Shown here one piece after another: positions 45,726-53,874 of a stretch of 64,000 bases of DNA. The notes beneath the pieces were generated by a model. That model was not told the DNA's origin. It saw only the letters and a program-made list of their open reading frames with translations, and did no database searches. Position numbers and translations under genes: made by a program. The DNA comes from Heliomicrobium undosum (lineage in GTDB: Bacteria > Bacillota > Desulfitobacteriia > Heliobacteriales > Heliobacteriaceae), in the NCBI RefSeq assembly GCF_009877425.1, contig NZ_WXEY01000010.1, positions 1 through 64,000 on the forward strand, given 5' to 3'. The stretch's first letter is position 1. Each line of letters begins with the position of its first letter.

Positions 45726-46225
45726 GAACCCACCTCTTCCTTCGGCAACCACCCTTTGCGGGCGGCCCGGTAAAAGGGACCGTACAGCAAGGGCACCGCC
45801 GCTGTGTTATAAAGAGCCTGGGTCAAGAGGGTCATGAAAAAGCCGCCGACGGCAAAGGGCAGTCCGGCGAAACTTCCCAACAGGAAGGCGAAGGTGTGGT
45901 ACGCCAGTGTGCTGGCTAAGACGCAGCCGATGGGAACGAGCAGGTTGTCCTTGTACAGACGCCCTTCGATGAAGCCGCAGAGGCCGGCCGTGGCGGCCAG
46001 GGCGAGGGCGTTCAACCCGATATAGCGGCCCGTCAGCATGTCCAGAAAGAGACCGGCGCCAGCGCCGAAGAGGCTGCCGAAACGTCCGCCCTTCAGTATG
46101 GCTGTAAAGACGACAAGGAGCAACACGAGATGAGGTGTCACGCCGGCAATGGCCAGATTGGCCATCAGGGTCGTCTGCAAGGTCGTGCTCGCCAACAGCA
46201 ACAGGACCAGGTTCAGATGGCGCAA
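45722..46225 (-). CDS. mreD: Rod shape-determining protein MreD
   Basis: 167 residues with five or six transmembrane segments, family length. It is the membrane partner of MreC and PBP2. TTG start with AGGAGGG about nine bases upstream, following the mreC stop directly; overlaps the PBP2 gene, so the three are translationally coupled. Confidence 0.9.
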   Translation of the reverse strand: MRHLNLVLLLLASTTLQTTLMANLAIAGVTPHLVLLLVVFTAILKGGRFGSLFGAGAGLFLDMLTGRYIGLNALALAATAGLCGFIEGRLYKDNLLVPIGCVLASTLAYHTFAFLLGSFAGLPFAVGGFFMTLLTQALYNTAAVPLLYGPFYRAARKGWLPKEEVGS

Positions 46226-47068
46226 CTACTCTCCCTCCTGGCGCAGGACCTTTTGGACGATAAAGACCTCTTCCAGGCGCTGGAAGTCGACAGCTGGACG
46301 CAAAGCGGCTCGTTTTGTCAGGCCGTTCGGTTCCGGTTCCAACCCGGTGACATAGCCGACGCGCAAGCCTTTCGGATAGAGGGACCCCAGACCGGAGGTG
46401 ACGACCAGTTGTTCATCCTGAACGGGCGCGTCGCGGCGCAGGTGAACCATCTGCAACAGGCCAGAACCGTCGCCCTTGGCCTCGATGATGCCGGGTTCCC
46501 GGGTCATCAGCAGCATAGCGGGCACCGGCGCTTCCCGGTCGATGATCAGCAGGACCTGACAGGAATGGGGCGACACGGAGGTCACATGACCGATCAGTCC
46601 GTCATTGTTGATGACGACCATGTCCTTCTCCACCCCGTCGGCTGCCCCCTGGTCGAGGGTCAATGAACGAAACCACGTCGATGTCTCACGGCCGATGACT
46701 CTGGCCGCGATCATCTGGTAGTTTCCCCCTTTTTCTTCTTTAAATGCTAGCATCTCTTTCATGCGGAGATTTTCTAACTGGTACTGGCGAAGCAATCCGT
46801 TTTCGCGGCGCAATTCACCGTTTTCCCGGCGCAACGCCTCGTTCTCCTCCTTGACCTGACGGTAGTTGATCACCGCCTGGCCCATGGCCTCCCCCTGTCC
46901 GGTCACATAGGCAAGACCAGCCTGGAATGGCGCCAGCAGCGCATGGCTGGAACTCTCCAGAAGGGTCGTGTCCCACCGGTCGTTGCTCGTCATCCGGAGA
47001 AGCCCCAAGCCGATGACCGTTCCAAGACCGACGACAAGAAGTGTCTTTCTCATTCTTGTTCGGGCCAA
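46226..47068 (-). CDS. mreC: Rod shape-determining protein MreC
   Basis: About 280 residues: N-terminal transmembrane segment, coiled coil (about 70-100, VKEENEALRRENGELRRENG) and two beta-barrel domains with VIGRETSTWFRSLTLDQG and DGLIGHVTSVSPHSCQVLL. It organises the elongation complex outside the membrane. TTG at 47068 lies seven bases after GGGGGAA; longer starts reach into the hairpin element upstream and are unlikely. Confidence 0.93.
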   Translation of the reverse strand: MARTRMRKTLLVVGLGTVIGLGLLRMTSNDRWDTTLLESSSHALLAPFQAGLAYVTGQGEAMGQAVINYRQVKEENEALRRENGELRRENGLLRQYQLENLRMKEMLAFKEEKGGNYQMIAARVIGRETSTWFRSLTLDQGAADGVEKDMVVINNDGLIGHVTSVSPHSCQVLLIIDREAPVPAMLLMTREPGIIEAKGDGSGLLQMVHLRRDAPVQDEQLVVTSGLGSLYPKGLRVGYVTGLEPEPNGLTKRAALRPAVDFQRLEEVFIVQKVLRQEGE

Positions 47069-47156
47069 AAAGGCTTCCCCCTTAATGGAATCCGCCGCAT
47101 CCGTCCACTCTTTCGCTTTACCCTGATCGCGTGTGAACCTCGTTCTGAAAATGCGA

Positions 47157-47325
47157 GGGCGCATGGATAAAGCTCGCTAAGAGCTCCGCGGCTACTCGCT
47201 TGACGCCGCAGCGGGCGCGCCAAATACTTGGGCTTTTCTGCATGTCTGATGGCGCGCCTTACCGCTGCGACCTCTGCGCTCGCTTACGCCGCTCCGCTCA
47301 AACCGCTCGCTTTACCCATGCGCCC
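47157..47325. repeat. 169-bp imperfect inverted-repeat element between mreB and mreC
   Basis: The outer 17 bases match as inverted repeats at 16 positions (GGGCGCATGGATAAAGC left, its complement with one change at 47309-47325). Each arm also ends internally in GGCGCGCC (47214-47221 and 47251-47258), around a 29-base loop. The middle of the arms pairs imperfectly. It is not coding, has no T-run and could be a small miniature element or REP-like hairpin. The rest of the 440-base gap (47326-47508) has no gene I can see; it must hold the mreC promoter if mreC is not read from mreB. Confidence 0.65.
47277..47310 (-). repeat. 34-bp dispersed repeat, copy B
   Basis: Part of the right arm of the mreB-mreC hairpin element. 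It matches 27868-27901 on the opposite strand at 29 of 34 positions. Confidence 0.6.
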
Positions 47326-47508
47326 GTGCTACGGAATCGTCTCAGACTGCCACCCAACTATTGTCGATCAAGGGTGCAAAATAATCAACGGGTTTTTGCT
47401 TTTTTCAACAATTTCCTATTAAATCTGTGCTGTCTATGCTTGATGACACCGGAATAGATCCGTCTGATCACGCTAGATGAGGCTGCGCAGCGTCAGTCGC
47501 GAATGGGC

Positions 47509-48540
47509 CTAGTTGAGCCGCTTCTGCGGGATCAGGACGCGCTTGAGGGCGGGGATATTCTCCAGGACGCGACCGGTGCCAAGGGCGACGGCGGAAAGAG
47601 GCTCGTCGGCCAGGTACACGGGCATGCCGGTCTGGAGGCTGACGAGGCGGTCCAGTCCGCGCAGGAGGGATCCGCCGCCGGCCATGACGATGCCGTGTTC
47701 CATCAGGTCGGCCGCCAGTTCGGGCGGCGTTTTCTCCAGGCAGACCTTGATGGCGTCGATGATGGCGGCCACCGGCTCGGAGAGTGCCTTCTGGATCTCC
47801 TCGGCTGTGACGGTGACCGTTTTGGGCAGGCCGGAGACGAGGTCGCGGCCGCGCACATCGATGGCCTCCAGCAGTTCTTCGGCACGGTCCAGGTAAGCCG
47901 AACCGAGGCGGATCTTGATCTCCTCGGACGTGCGCTCCCCGATGGCCAGGTTGTACTGGCGCTTGATATAGGCGGCGATGGCTTCGTCCATCTCATCGCC
48001 GGCGATGCGGATCGATTTGGAGGTGACGATGCCGCCGAGGGAGATGACGGCCACCTCTGTCGTGCCGCCGCCGATGTCAACGATCATGTTGCCTGTCGGT
48101 TCATGAACAGGCAGCCCGGCGCCGATGGCGGCAGCCATGGGCTCTTCGATCAGGTAGGCCTCTCTGGCGCCGGCTTGCAAGGCCGCTTCCTTGACGGCGC
48201 GCTCCTCCACGGCGGTGACGCCGCAAGGGACGCAGACGACGACGCGGACGCGGGAGAACAGGCCGGTGCTGGAGCCAAGGGCCTTGCGGATGAAGTAGCG
48301 GAGCATGGACATGGTGATGTCGAAATCGGCGATGACGCCGTCTTTCATCGGACGGATGGCGGTGATGTTGCCGGGAGTCCGGCCGATCATCTGCTTGGCC
48401 TCCTCCCCCACAGCCATGACAGAGCCGCTGTCGCGCTGGATGGCGACGACGGAAGGCTCCCGCAGGATGATCCCGCGTCCTTTCATATGCACGAGGGTGT
48501 TGGCGGTGCCGAGGTCAATGCCCAGATCTTTTGTAAACAT
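47509..48540 (-). CDS. mreB: Rod shape-determining actin homologue MreB
   Basis: 343 residues, full length, with actin-fold phosphate loops [15 protein letters not shown] and [12 protein letters not shown], and the adenosine segment [13 protein letters not shown]. It forms membrane filaments that guide the elongasome. ATG has AAGGAGA nine bases upstream. It is separated from mreC by the hairpin element, and follows radC as in many Firmicutes. Confidence 0.96.
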   Translation of the reverse strand: MFTKDLGIDLGTANTLVHMKGRGIILREPSVVAIQRDSGSVMAVGEEAKQMIGRTPGNITAIRPMKDGVIADFDITMSMLRYFIRKALGSSTGLFSRVRVVVCVPCGVTAVEERAVKEAALQAGAREAYLIEEPMAAAIGAGLPVHEPTGNMIVDIGGGTTEVAVISLGGIVTSKSIRIAGDEMDEAIAAYIKRQYNLAIGERTSEEIKIRLGSAYLDRAEELLEAIDVRGRDLVSGLPKTVTVTAEEIQKALSEPVAAIIDAIKVCLEKTPPELAADLMEHGIVMAGGGSLLRGLDRLVSLQTGMPVYLADEPLSAVALGTGRVLENIPALKRVLIPQKRLN

Positions 48541-48578
48541 ATTCCTATCTCCTTACCGGATCAGACGTATCCATGTTC

Positions 48579-49268
48579 TTAGACATATCCGAGTTCTTTG
48601 AGGCTGCTGTAGCGGTTGTCGCCGATGATGACATGGTCAAGGATCTCGATCCCCAAGATTCTTCCTGCTTCAACGATTCGCCGCGTAATCTCGCGATCCT
48701 CCCGCGACGGTGTCGGATCTCCGCTGGGATGGTTATGTATGAGCACAACCGCAGCGGCGCTCTTGCGGATCAGCACTTTGAACAGTTCCCGCGGATGGAC
48801 GATCGATGACGACAGGCTGCCCACAGAGATATCCTCAATGCTGAGGACCTGGTTCTTCGTGTTTAGGGCGATGGCGCGAAAGACCTCTCGATCTAAAAAC
48901 CGCATGTCTTCCATCACCAAGCGACTGGCGTCCTCGGGCGACCGGATGGCGGGACGCGATTCCGGCGCCGTCGAGGCGATGCGACGCCCCAGTTCCACCG
49001 CTGCCTTCACCTGGGCCGCTTTGGCGGCGCCCAAACCTTTAAGGGCGCTCAATTCGTCGGCTGTAGCCTCAGCGAGAAAACGCAGGCCCCCCTGGCGGAG
49101 GATGCGGTGGGCCATGTCGATGGCCGTCTCCCGGGTTGTTCCGGTCCGCAGCAGAATGGCCAACAGTTCAGCGTTGGTCAATGCCTGCGGACCTGCCGAC
49201 AGGAGGCGCTCACGGGGGCGCAGGTCCTCCGGCAGGTCTTTGATGGTCAAATGATAGTTGTCACTCAC
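48579..49268 (-). CDS. radC: RadC/MPN-domain protein (JAMM family)
   Basis: 229 residues. A helix-hairpin-helix region at the start and the JAMM metal motif HNHPSGDPTPSRED near the C-terminus, with the upstream Glu in SVGSLSSS context. Despite the name, a DNA-repair role is not established. The GTG at 49268 is preferred since AGGGGG lies seven bases upstream. Confidence 0.93.
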   Translation of the reverse strand: MSDNYHLTIKDLPEDLRPRERLLSAGPQALTNAELLAILLRTGTTRETAIDMAHRILRQGGLRFLAEATADELSALKGLGAAKAAQVKAAVELGRRIASTAPESRPAIRSPEDASRLVMEDMRFLDREVFRAIALNTKNQVLSIEDISVGSLSSSIVHPRELFKVLIRKSAAAVVLIHNHPSGDPTPSREDREITRRIVEAGRILGIEILDHVIIGDNRYSSLKELGYV

Positions 49269-49315
49269 GGCCAAGCCCCCTCTGTGATGGGGAACCGGCT
49301 ATCATTGTGCGGCTG

Positions 49316-49939
49316 CTAGGCAGGAGATGCGGTGCGGCTGTTCCCTTCAGTTGCGAGTTGCATCAGGGAAATCCCCCACGGGCGAAGCAACTTGTCCAAC
49401 CGGACGAGCGGCAAACCGACGACGTTGAAGTAGTCTCCCTCCAGACGTTCCACCAGCAAGGCGGCCAACCCCTGGATGCCGTAAGCGCCGGCTTTATCGA
49501 GGCAGTCGCCAGTGGAGACATAGCGGTTGATGTCCTCTTCCGAAAGTTCGCGGAAATAGACCAGTGTCTCCTCATAGCCGCTCGTTTCATGGACGATGCG
49601 ACCGTTTTCAACATGAAACAGGGCCAGTCCCGTGATCACCCGGTGGGATCGGCCGGAGAGGCGGCGGAGCATCTCCCGGGCTTGATCCGGTGATTTCGGT
49701 TTGCCGAGCACATCCTCGTCGATGACGACAATGGTGTCGGCGCCCAGGATGATCCCGTCAGACAGGCGTTCACAGACGGAATGGGCCTTGCCGCGGGACA
49801 GCGCCAGCGCTTGCGCCTCCGGCGCCAGGCCGTCGACCCCTTCTTCAGAAAAATCGCTGGGCAGGACCGAAAAGCGGATGCCCAGGTCGGAAAGCAACTG
49901 GCGACGACGAGGCGACGCCGATGCCAGCACGAGGTTCAA
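49316..49939 (-). CDS. maf: Maf-like nucleotide pyrophosphatase
   Basis: 207 residues with the Maf opening LVLASASPRRRQLL, the ILGADTIVVID motif and the C-terminal VVGLPLVRL. Maf enzymes hydrolyse non-canonical or canonical nucleoside triphosphates (dTTP/UTP class) and act as septum inhibitors in Bacillus. TTG start with GGAGGG upstream. Located in the usual maf-radC-mreB order. Confidence 0.93.
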   Translation of the reverse strand: MNLVLASASPRRRQLLSDLGIRFSVLPSDFSEEGVDGLAPEAQALALSRGKAHSVCERLSDGIILGADTIVVIDEDVLGKPKSPDQAREMLRRLSGRSHRVITGLALFHVENGRIVHETSGYEETLVYFRELSEEDINRYVSTGDCLDKAGAYGIQGLAALLVERLEGDYFNVVGLPLVRLDKLLRPWGISLMQLATEGNSRTASPA

Positions 49940-49954
49940 AAGAATCCCTCCAGG

Positions 49955-50212
49955 CTAGAATCGCCGGTAAAGAAAAATGCCGGCGAGCATCCCCACGGCC
50001 CCGGCCAGGTTGAGCTTGATGTTAAGGCCGAGGGTGAAACTGAATGACACGAGGTTGATGTGAGCCGGGCCGAGTTCCACGTCCTTGCTCAACTTCATGA
50101 CAGGGACGACAGGGCTCAAGGCCTCCCCGATCAAGCTGCCAATGATGGCGCCGACGATCATGAACAGGACCAGCATGCCGATTTGACCGGCGCCGACACG
50201 AATCCCCTTCAC
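49955..50212 (-). CDS. DUF4321 small membrane protein
   Basis: 85 residues with two transmembrane segments around an amphipathic middle (NLVSFSFTLGLNIKLNLAG), the pattern of the DUF4321 family found upstream of maf in Clostridia. Function unknown; the neighbourhood suggests envelope or division. GTG start with GGGGGT upstream. Confidence 0.8.
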   Translation of the reverse strand: MKGIRVGAGQIGMLVLFMIVGAIIGSLIGEALSPVVPVMKLSKDVELGPAHINLVSFSFTLGLNIKLNLAGAVGMLAGIFLYRRF

Positions 50213-50232
50213 AGCCCGTACCCCCTGTGCAA

Positions 50233-50268
50233 TAAAAAAGGAAAGCCGGGAACACCCCCGGTATTCCC
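50233..50268 (-). terminator. Terminator of the B12-mutase operon
   Basis: Minus-strand GGGAATAC/GTGTTCCC stem (50268-50261 with 50255-50248, one G-U pair), followed after a few bases by TTTTTT. It separates the KamB-like gene from DUF4321. Confidence 0.6.
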
Positions 50269-50429
50269 AGGTAACTCGGAAATTATTCGTCAGATACCAT
50301 GAAAATCCTGCTCCCCATACTTTTTTCAGCTTTTTCTCATGGGCGGAAGGCGGCGGTTGTCAGTGTTCGGCTTTTCCGCCTAATCAACGAAAAACACTCA
50401 CTCGAATCCACTCGTTTCAATAGCATCGA

Positions 50430-51530
50430 CTAAAAACCAATCGCCTTCCGCCACAACGCCAACGCCCCCTCCCGCTTCACATCCAGCACAGGAACCTTCA
50501 GCCTCCGCCCCAATCGCCCCTCCAGCACCCCGCCGGGCAGGTAACGTGGCTGGTAGGTCTGGCTCTCAGCGTCGTATTCCGGGTAGAAGGGGTTCACCGT
50601 AACGGCCAGGAGAGGGATGGATCGCCGCAAAACCGGCGTTAATCCCGATTCACGCAATTGCCGCAGCATCAGGTCGGTTTCACCGGGGTTGTCGCTGAGC
50701 AACAAGGTGACGGGGTCGCGAAAAAAGATCCGCCATCCCCTCAATCGGGGGCCTGCCGTCGAGAGCATGGAACGAATGGCGGCGGTGGTCACCAGTCGCG
50801 ACAGGGCGAGCAGGCCCTCGGTGGGGTTGTTTGTCTCACCGTCCGTTACACTAGCGAGAAAAGCAAGGATCTGCCCCCCGAGATCGCGACCGTCCTCGAC
50901 CGTCAGCATCTGGGCATCGGCCAAAGGCATCTTGCGCCACTGCCCGTTGCGCCGGCAGGCGACGCCGCCGCCATCGGCAAAGACGGCTGTGCTGCCTTGG
51001 GGCAGCCGGAAAATCTGGGCGATGCTCTCCGTTTCGGCCGTCAGCCGCCCGGGATCAGCATGACGGGCGGCGCCGGTGGCCAAGATCACCCCGTCTGTTT
51101 CAACCATAGGCGCAATCCGGTTGAGTGCGCCGTCAACCATGAGCAGGTCGGGGCGATAGCAGGCGAGACGGCCTTTCACCCGGCCCACCTCGACGGCCTT
51201 ATTCGGTCCGGCGACGACGACGAGTCCGGGCGATAGGACCTCGCCGATGATGATGGCGCCGAGGGCGCTGGGGATGTTCGTGTCCTCCAGGATGCGGATA
51301 TCGGCGGTCGACGGCGGCAGGCATTTACGGGCTGTGGCGACAAGGGTTCCCGGTTCCAGGGCCAGCCGCGGCTTCGGGAGGCCGGTGATGTTGTCCAATT
51401 CCTCTCCGTCATAGCCGATGGAGGTCACGGCAACACGCCGCCGCCGCCGGTAGGCCTCTCTGAGCAGAGCCGAAGCGGTCGTCGTCTTGCCAGTGTTCTT
51501 TGCTGTTCCGGCGATGCCGACCGTCTTCAT
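50430..51530 (-). CDS. KamB-like P-loop protein, putative mutase reactivase
   Basis: 366 residues. Extended Walker A GTAKNTGKTTTAS (8-20), then GYDGEELDNITGLPKPRL, GTLVATARKCL, ALGAIIIGEV, DLLMVDGALNR and ILATGA. This series matches what I recall of KamB, the reactivase subunit found with lysine 5,6-aminomutase; the partner KamC (MutS-like) is not in the window. The ATG overlaps the stop of the cobalamin protein gene by four bases, so it is made with it. Expected role: ATP-driven exchange of damaged cobalamin. The last 120 residues have no match I know. Identification rests on recalled motifs, not on a search. Confidence 0.7.
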   Translation of the reverse strand: MKTVGIAGTAKNTGKTTTASALLREAYRRRRRVAVTSIGYDGEELDNITGLPKPRLALEPGTLVATARKCLPPSTADIRILEDTNIPSALGAIIIGEVLSPGLVVVAGPNKAVEVGRVKGRLACYRPDLLMVDGALNRIAPMVETDGVILATGAARHADPGRLTAETESIAQIFRLPQGSTAVFADGGGVACRRNGQWRKMPLADAQMLTVEDGRDLGGQILAFLASVTDGETNNPTEGLLALSRLVTTAAIRSMLSTAGPRLRGWRIFFRDPVTLLLSDNPGETDLMLRQLRESGLTPVLRRSIPLLAVTVNPFYPEYDAESQTYQPRYLPGGVLEGRLGRRLKVPVLDVKREGALALWRKAIGF

Positions 51531-53359
51531 TCTTCGGTGACGGTTCCCCGTCCGCCCCGACCCGGATAAGCCCCTTCTTCCTTGCTGCCCAGCAGACCTG
51601 TATACATGGCCTCGGGGAATGAGGGCGCTGCAGCCACCGCTTTTAACACCGTCTCGATCTTCTCGACGATCTCCGTCGCCCACTGGTTGGCTTTTTTCGT
51701 CGGCTCAACGCGGCCCTCGCCGAAGAAGCGGAAACCCTCGGCAACGGCCCGCAACGTGTCGACGCGAGAGGCGGCGACGATGGGACCGCCGGAATAGGCC
51801 TCGTCGGAGGAAGCGATGGACACGGCGTCCACGTTTAACGAGGCTGCCAGGGCGGCGTGCAGGGAGGTGGTCATAGAGGATTGCACCCGGTCCTCTGTCT
51901 GGGTCAAAAAGCCGATGGGCGCCCCCGGCCAGATGGGCGCGTCGATGATCGCCCGCAAGGCCTCGATCTTGGCGGCGTTGAAATCGATGTAGTTGTCGCG
52001 CATCTGGCCGCTCACCATCACCTCTGGGCTGAAGGCGAAGAGCGGTTGCAGCATGGGCCGGCCGCCCAGGCGGCGGGCCAGGGCAGCCACGATCAGCATG
52101 CCGGCAAAGGCCTTGTGGGCGGGAACGCCGGCCAACTCCTCGTTGGTGACCACGTCAAAGGGGAGGTTGTACTTGACGGCCATGCGGATGGCTTCCACCC
52201 CATCGACCGTCAGACGGGCTGGATCGGTGCCGGCGGCCAAGGCGCCGTAGGCGATGTTGATCTTGGTCAGGTCGGCGCCGAGCTTGCCGGCCAAGACGAC
52301 CGTCTCCGGCGTGTTCAGCCCCCGGTGGGCGCGCACCTGCCAAAGGGTCGACGCCTCCAGGGCGGCCTTGATCCAGGAAAGGTTTTCGGGGGTGATGACA
52401 GAGCCGTCTTCCTGGTGGGTTAAAAAGTCGCCGATGAAACCCTCCGTGCGAGCGCCCCAGGAAGGGTCGAAGTGGACGACGCCGTCAGCCCCCCAGGCTT
52501 CGCAGACCTTGATATGGGCGATGTCCATAAAAGGACAGCCGGTGCCGTACTGAATGAAGACCTTGGGCTGGCCCTCCCGGTGCTGCAAACGGCGGACCGT
52601 CATGCCTTTTTCGACTGATGTCAGGTAGTCTTCCAGGCGGGCGATCTCTTCCTTACTCTGGCGGCGCGTTTTCGGATGCACCTCTCCCTTGCGGTAAAAG
52701 GCTTCAGCCACAGGGTCGCAGAGCGCCGCATAGGCGTCATTGAAGTTGCCGTCGAGCTTGCCCTGCCGCCAGGTCTCCACATCCCAGGCCTCATCGCGCA
52801 GTCGCGCCCGTTTGATCCCCGGGGAGGTCTTCCCCTCGGCCCAGGCCAAAATACCGTCGACAATCCCTTCCAGCAGTTTTGCGATGGCCGGGTGTCGGTA
52901 TTCGTAACCGTAGCGGGCGGTGAGATCGGCTTTTTCTTTGCGGATCCCCGCCGCGTCCGGCTTGTAGGGCCGGCCTTCGATGTAGGCCACTACCTCGTCG
53001 ACTGATGTGCCGGGGCCGAAACCGGCGTCAAAGCCGAGTTCTGCCGCCAGTTCCGGTCGAATGGCCATGCCGCCAACGACCAAGGTCGTCCTGTCGCGCA
53101 ATCCCGCTGCGTCGGTCAGATCGACGAAGCGCGCCAGGAGTTCGGCCACGCCGTAGCCGAGGGTGCGGCTGACGAGCACCTGATCGGGGCTCTCCCGGCT
53201 GATGATGCTGACGATCTCCTCAGGCGGCAGATCGGGCGGCAGCAGCATCGTCTGGTGTCCGGCCTCATCAAGGCCGCGGCGGATCATTTTCAGCCCGATG
53301 TCATGGACGGGGTCAAGAGGCACCAACAGCACTTTTTTCCGTTCCAGGCAGTTCGCCAT
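51527..53359 (-). CDS. Putative B12-dependent mutase: N-terminal cobalamin domain plus catalytic barrel
   Basis: 610 residues. The first 130 form a Rossmann cobalamin domain: VLLVPLDPVHDIGLK (lower ligand His19, HDIG as in corrinoid proteins but D-x-x-H rather than D-x-H), LVSRTLGYG, LVVGGMAI and GFGPGTSVDEVV, the last two close to the small subunit of glutamate mutase. Residues about 190-560 look like a TIM-barrel catalytic domain (FIQYGTGCPFMDIAH, LQPLFAFSPEVMVSGQM, SSDEAYSGGPIVAASR). Ornithine aminomutase OraE has the barrel first, is longer (about 735) and has its PLP lysine 11 residues after the cobalamin His; here that position is Leu30. So it is either a mutase of the glutamate-mutase kind fused into one chain or a new aminomutase. 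ATG at 53359 with AAGGGG upstream. Confidence 0.65.
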   Translation of the reverse strand: MANCLERKKVLLVPLDPVHDIGLKMIRRGLDEAGHQTMLLPPDLPPEEIVSIISRESPDQVLVSRTLGYGVAELLARFVDLTDAAGLRDRTTLVVGGMAIRPELAAELGFDAGFGPGTSVDEVVAYIEGRPYKPDAAGIRKEKADLTARYGYEYRHPAIAKLLEGIVDGILAWAEGKTSPGIKRARLRDEAWDVETWRQGKLDGNFNDAYAALCDPVAEAFYRKGEVHPKTRRQSKEEIARLEDYLTSVEKGMTVRRLQHREGQPKVFIQYGTGCPFMDIAHIKVCEAWGADGVVHFDPSWGARTEGFIGDFLTHQEDGSVITPENLSWIKAALEASTLWQVRAHRGLNTPETVVLAGKLGADLTKINIAYGALAAGTDPARLTVDGVEAIRMAVKYNLPFDVVTNEELAGVPAHKAFAGMLIVAALARRLGGRPMLQPLFAFSPEVMVSGQMRDNYIDFNAAKIEALRAIIDAPIWPGAPIGFLTQTEDRVQSSMTTSLHAALAASLNVDAVSIASSDEAYSGGPIVAASRVDTLRAVAEGFRFFGEGRVEPTKKANQWATEIVEKIETVLKAVAAAPSFPEAMYTGLLGSKEEGAYPGRGGRGTVTEE

Positions 53360-53364
53360 CGCCC

Positions 53365-53613
53365 TCACCCCTTCCCTTCCCGGTCGGCATTGCGGACCCA
53401 GGCGTAGTCCTGGCCTGGACGGTAGATGTAGGCCCGCGCCCGGACGCGCGCCCCTGGCCCGGCAAACTGGATGAACACCAGATCGACGTCTTGAAAGCCC
53501 AGTGTCTTCATCAGGCGGATGGCCATCTCCTTCCCCTCGTCCTCGCTTGAACAGATGAGGAAGGTCTCCAGGTCGAGGGCATCGAGCACCTGGGATAGAA
53601 CCCCTTGCGCCAA
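53365..53613 (-). CDS. Small protein, possible small subunit of the B12 mutase
   Basis: 82 residues from a TTG with a perfect AAGGAGG seven bases upstream; it ends six bases before the cobalamin protein gene. It sits where OraS (about 120 residues) sits before OraE, but is shorter and I cannot align it. It has a helical charged N-terminus (ALDLETFLICSSEDEGKEMA) and a basic tail. A longer frame upstream exists but runs through the leader hairpins and lacks a start signal. Confidence 0.65.
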   Translation of the reverse strand: MAQGVLSQVLDALDLETFLICSSEDEGKEMAIRLMKTLGFQDVDLVFIQFAGPGARVRARAYIYRPGQDYAWVRNADREGKG

Positions 53614-53623
53614 TTGTCTTCCT

Positions 53624-53685
53624 CCTTGCAAAGGTTCCTGCGCGGAACCTGTCCTGCCATTTGGGATTATTTTCTCCCCAATGGC
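53624..53685 (-). promoter_or_regulatory. Leader with two hairpins, one next to the ribosome binding site
   Basis: Minus-strand hairpin A is GCCATTGGGGA/TCCCAAATGGC (53685-53675 with 53666-53656). Hairpin B is AGGTTCC/GGAACCT (53650-53644 with 53638-53632). The last bases of B (CCTT) can instead pair with AAGG of the ribosome binding site (53634-53631 with 53627-53624), so B formation would free the site. No B12-box of a cobalamin riboswitch is present. Confidence 0.5.
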
Positions 53686-53687
53686 GA

Positions 53688-53717
53688 ATTTTATTTTCCC
53701 ACGACTGCAAGGGTCAA
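53688..53717 (-). promoter_or_regulatory. Candidate promoter of the B12-mutase operon
   Basis: Minus-strand TTGACC (53717-53712) and TAAAAT (53693-53688), spacer 18 bases. It lies between the terminator of the permease gene and the leader hairpins, supporting an independent three-gene transcript. Confidence 0.6.
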
Positions 53718-53778
53718 AAATCGCAGAAAACGGTGATGACCTGTCAGGTCGCAAGCGAAGATGAAACCGACTTTTCAT

Positions 53779-53819
53779 AATAAAAGCGGTTGACGAGGTG
53801 GTTAACCTCTCAACCGCTT
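53779..53819 (-). terminator. Terminator after the permease gene
   Basis: Minus-strand stem AAGCGGTTGA/TCAACCGCTT (53819-53810 with 53793-53784) with an inner GAGGT pairing, then TTATTATG. It ends the five-gene operon of unknown function. Confidence 0.75.
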
Positions 53820-53874
53820 CACGCTGCTCTCATGAACGAAGGTGACGCAGGGGCCGAGTCGCCTCATCTGGCGT

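Noticed and set aside
53613-53778. Cobalamin riboswitch expected before a B12-dependent enzyme
   Set aside because: The space between terminator and start is too short and the conserved B12 box is absent; the structures seen are two small hairpins.
51527-53778. Direct assignment as ornithine aminomutase OraS/OraE
   Set aside because: The large protein is too short, has the domains in reverse order and lacks the lysine 11 residues after the cobalamin His; the small protein is 82 rather than about 120 residues, and no ortA/ortB-like thiolase is adjacent.
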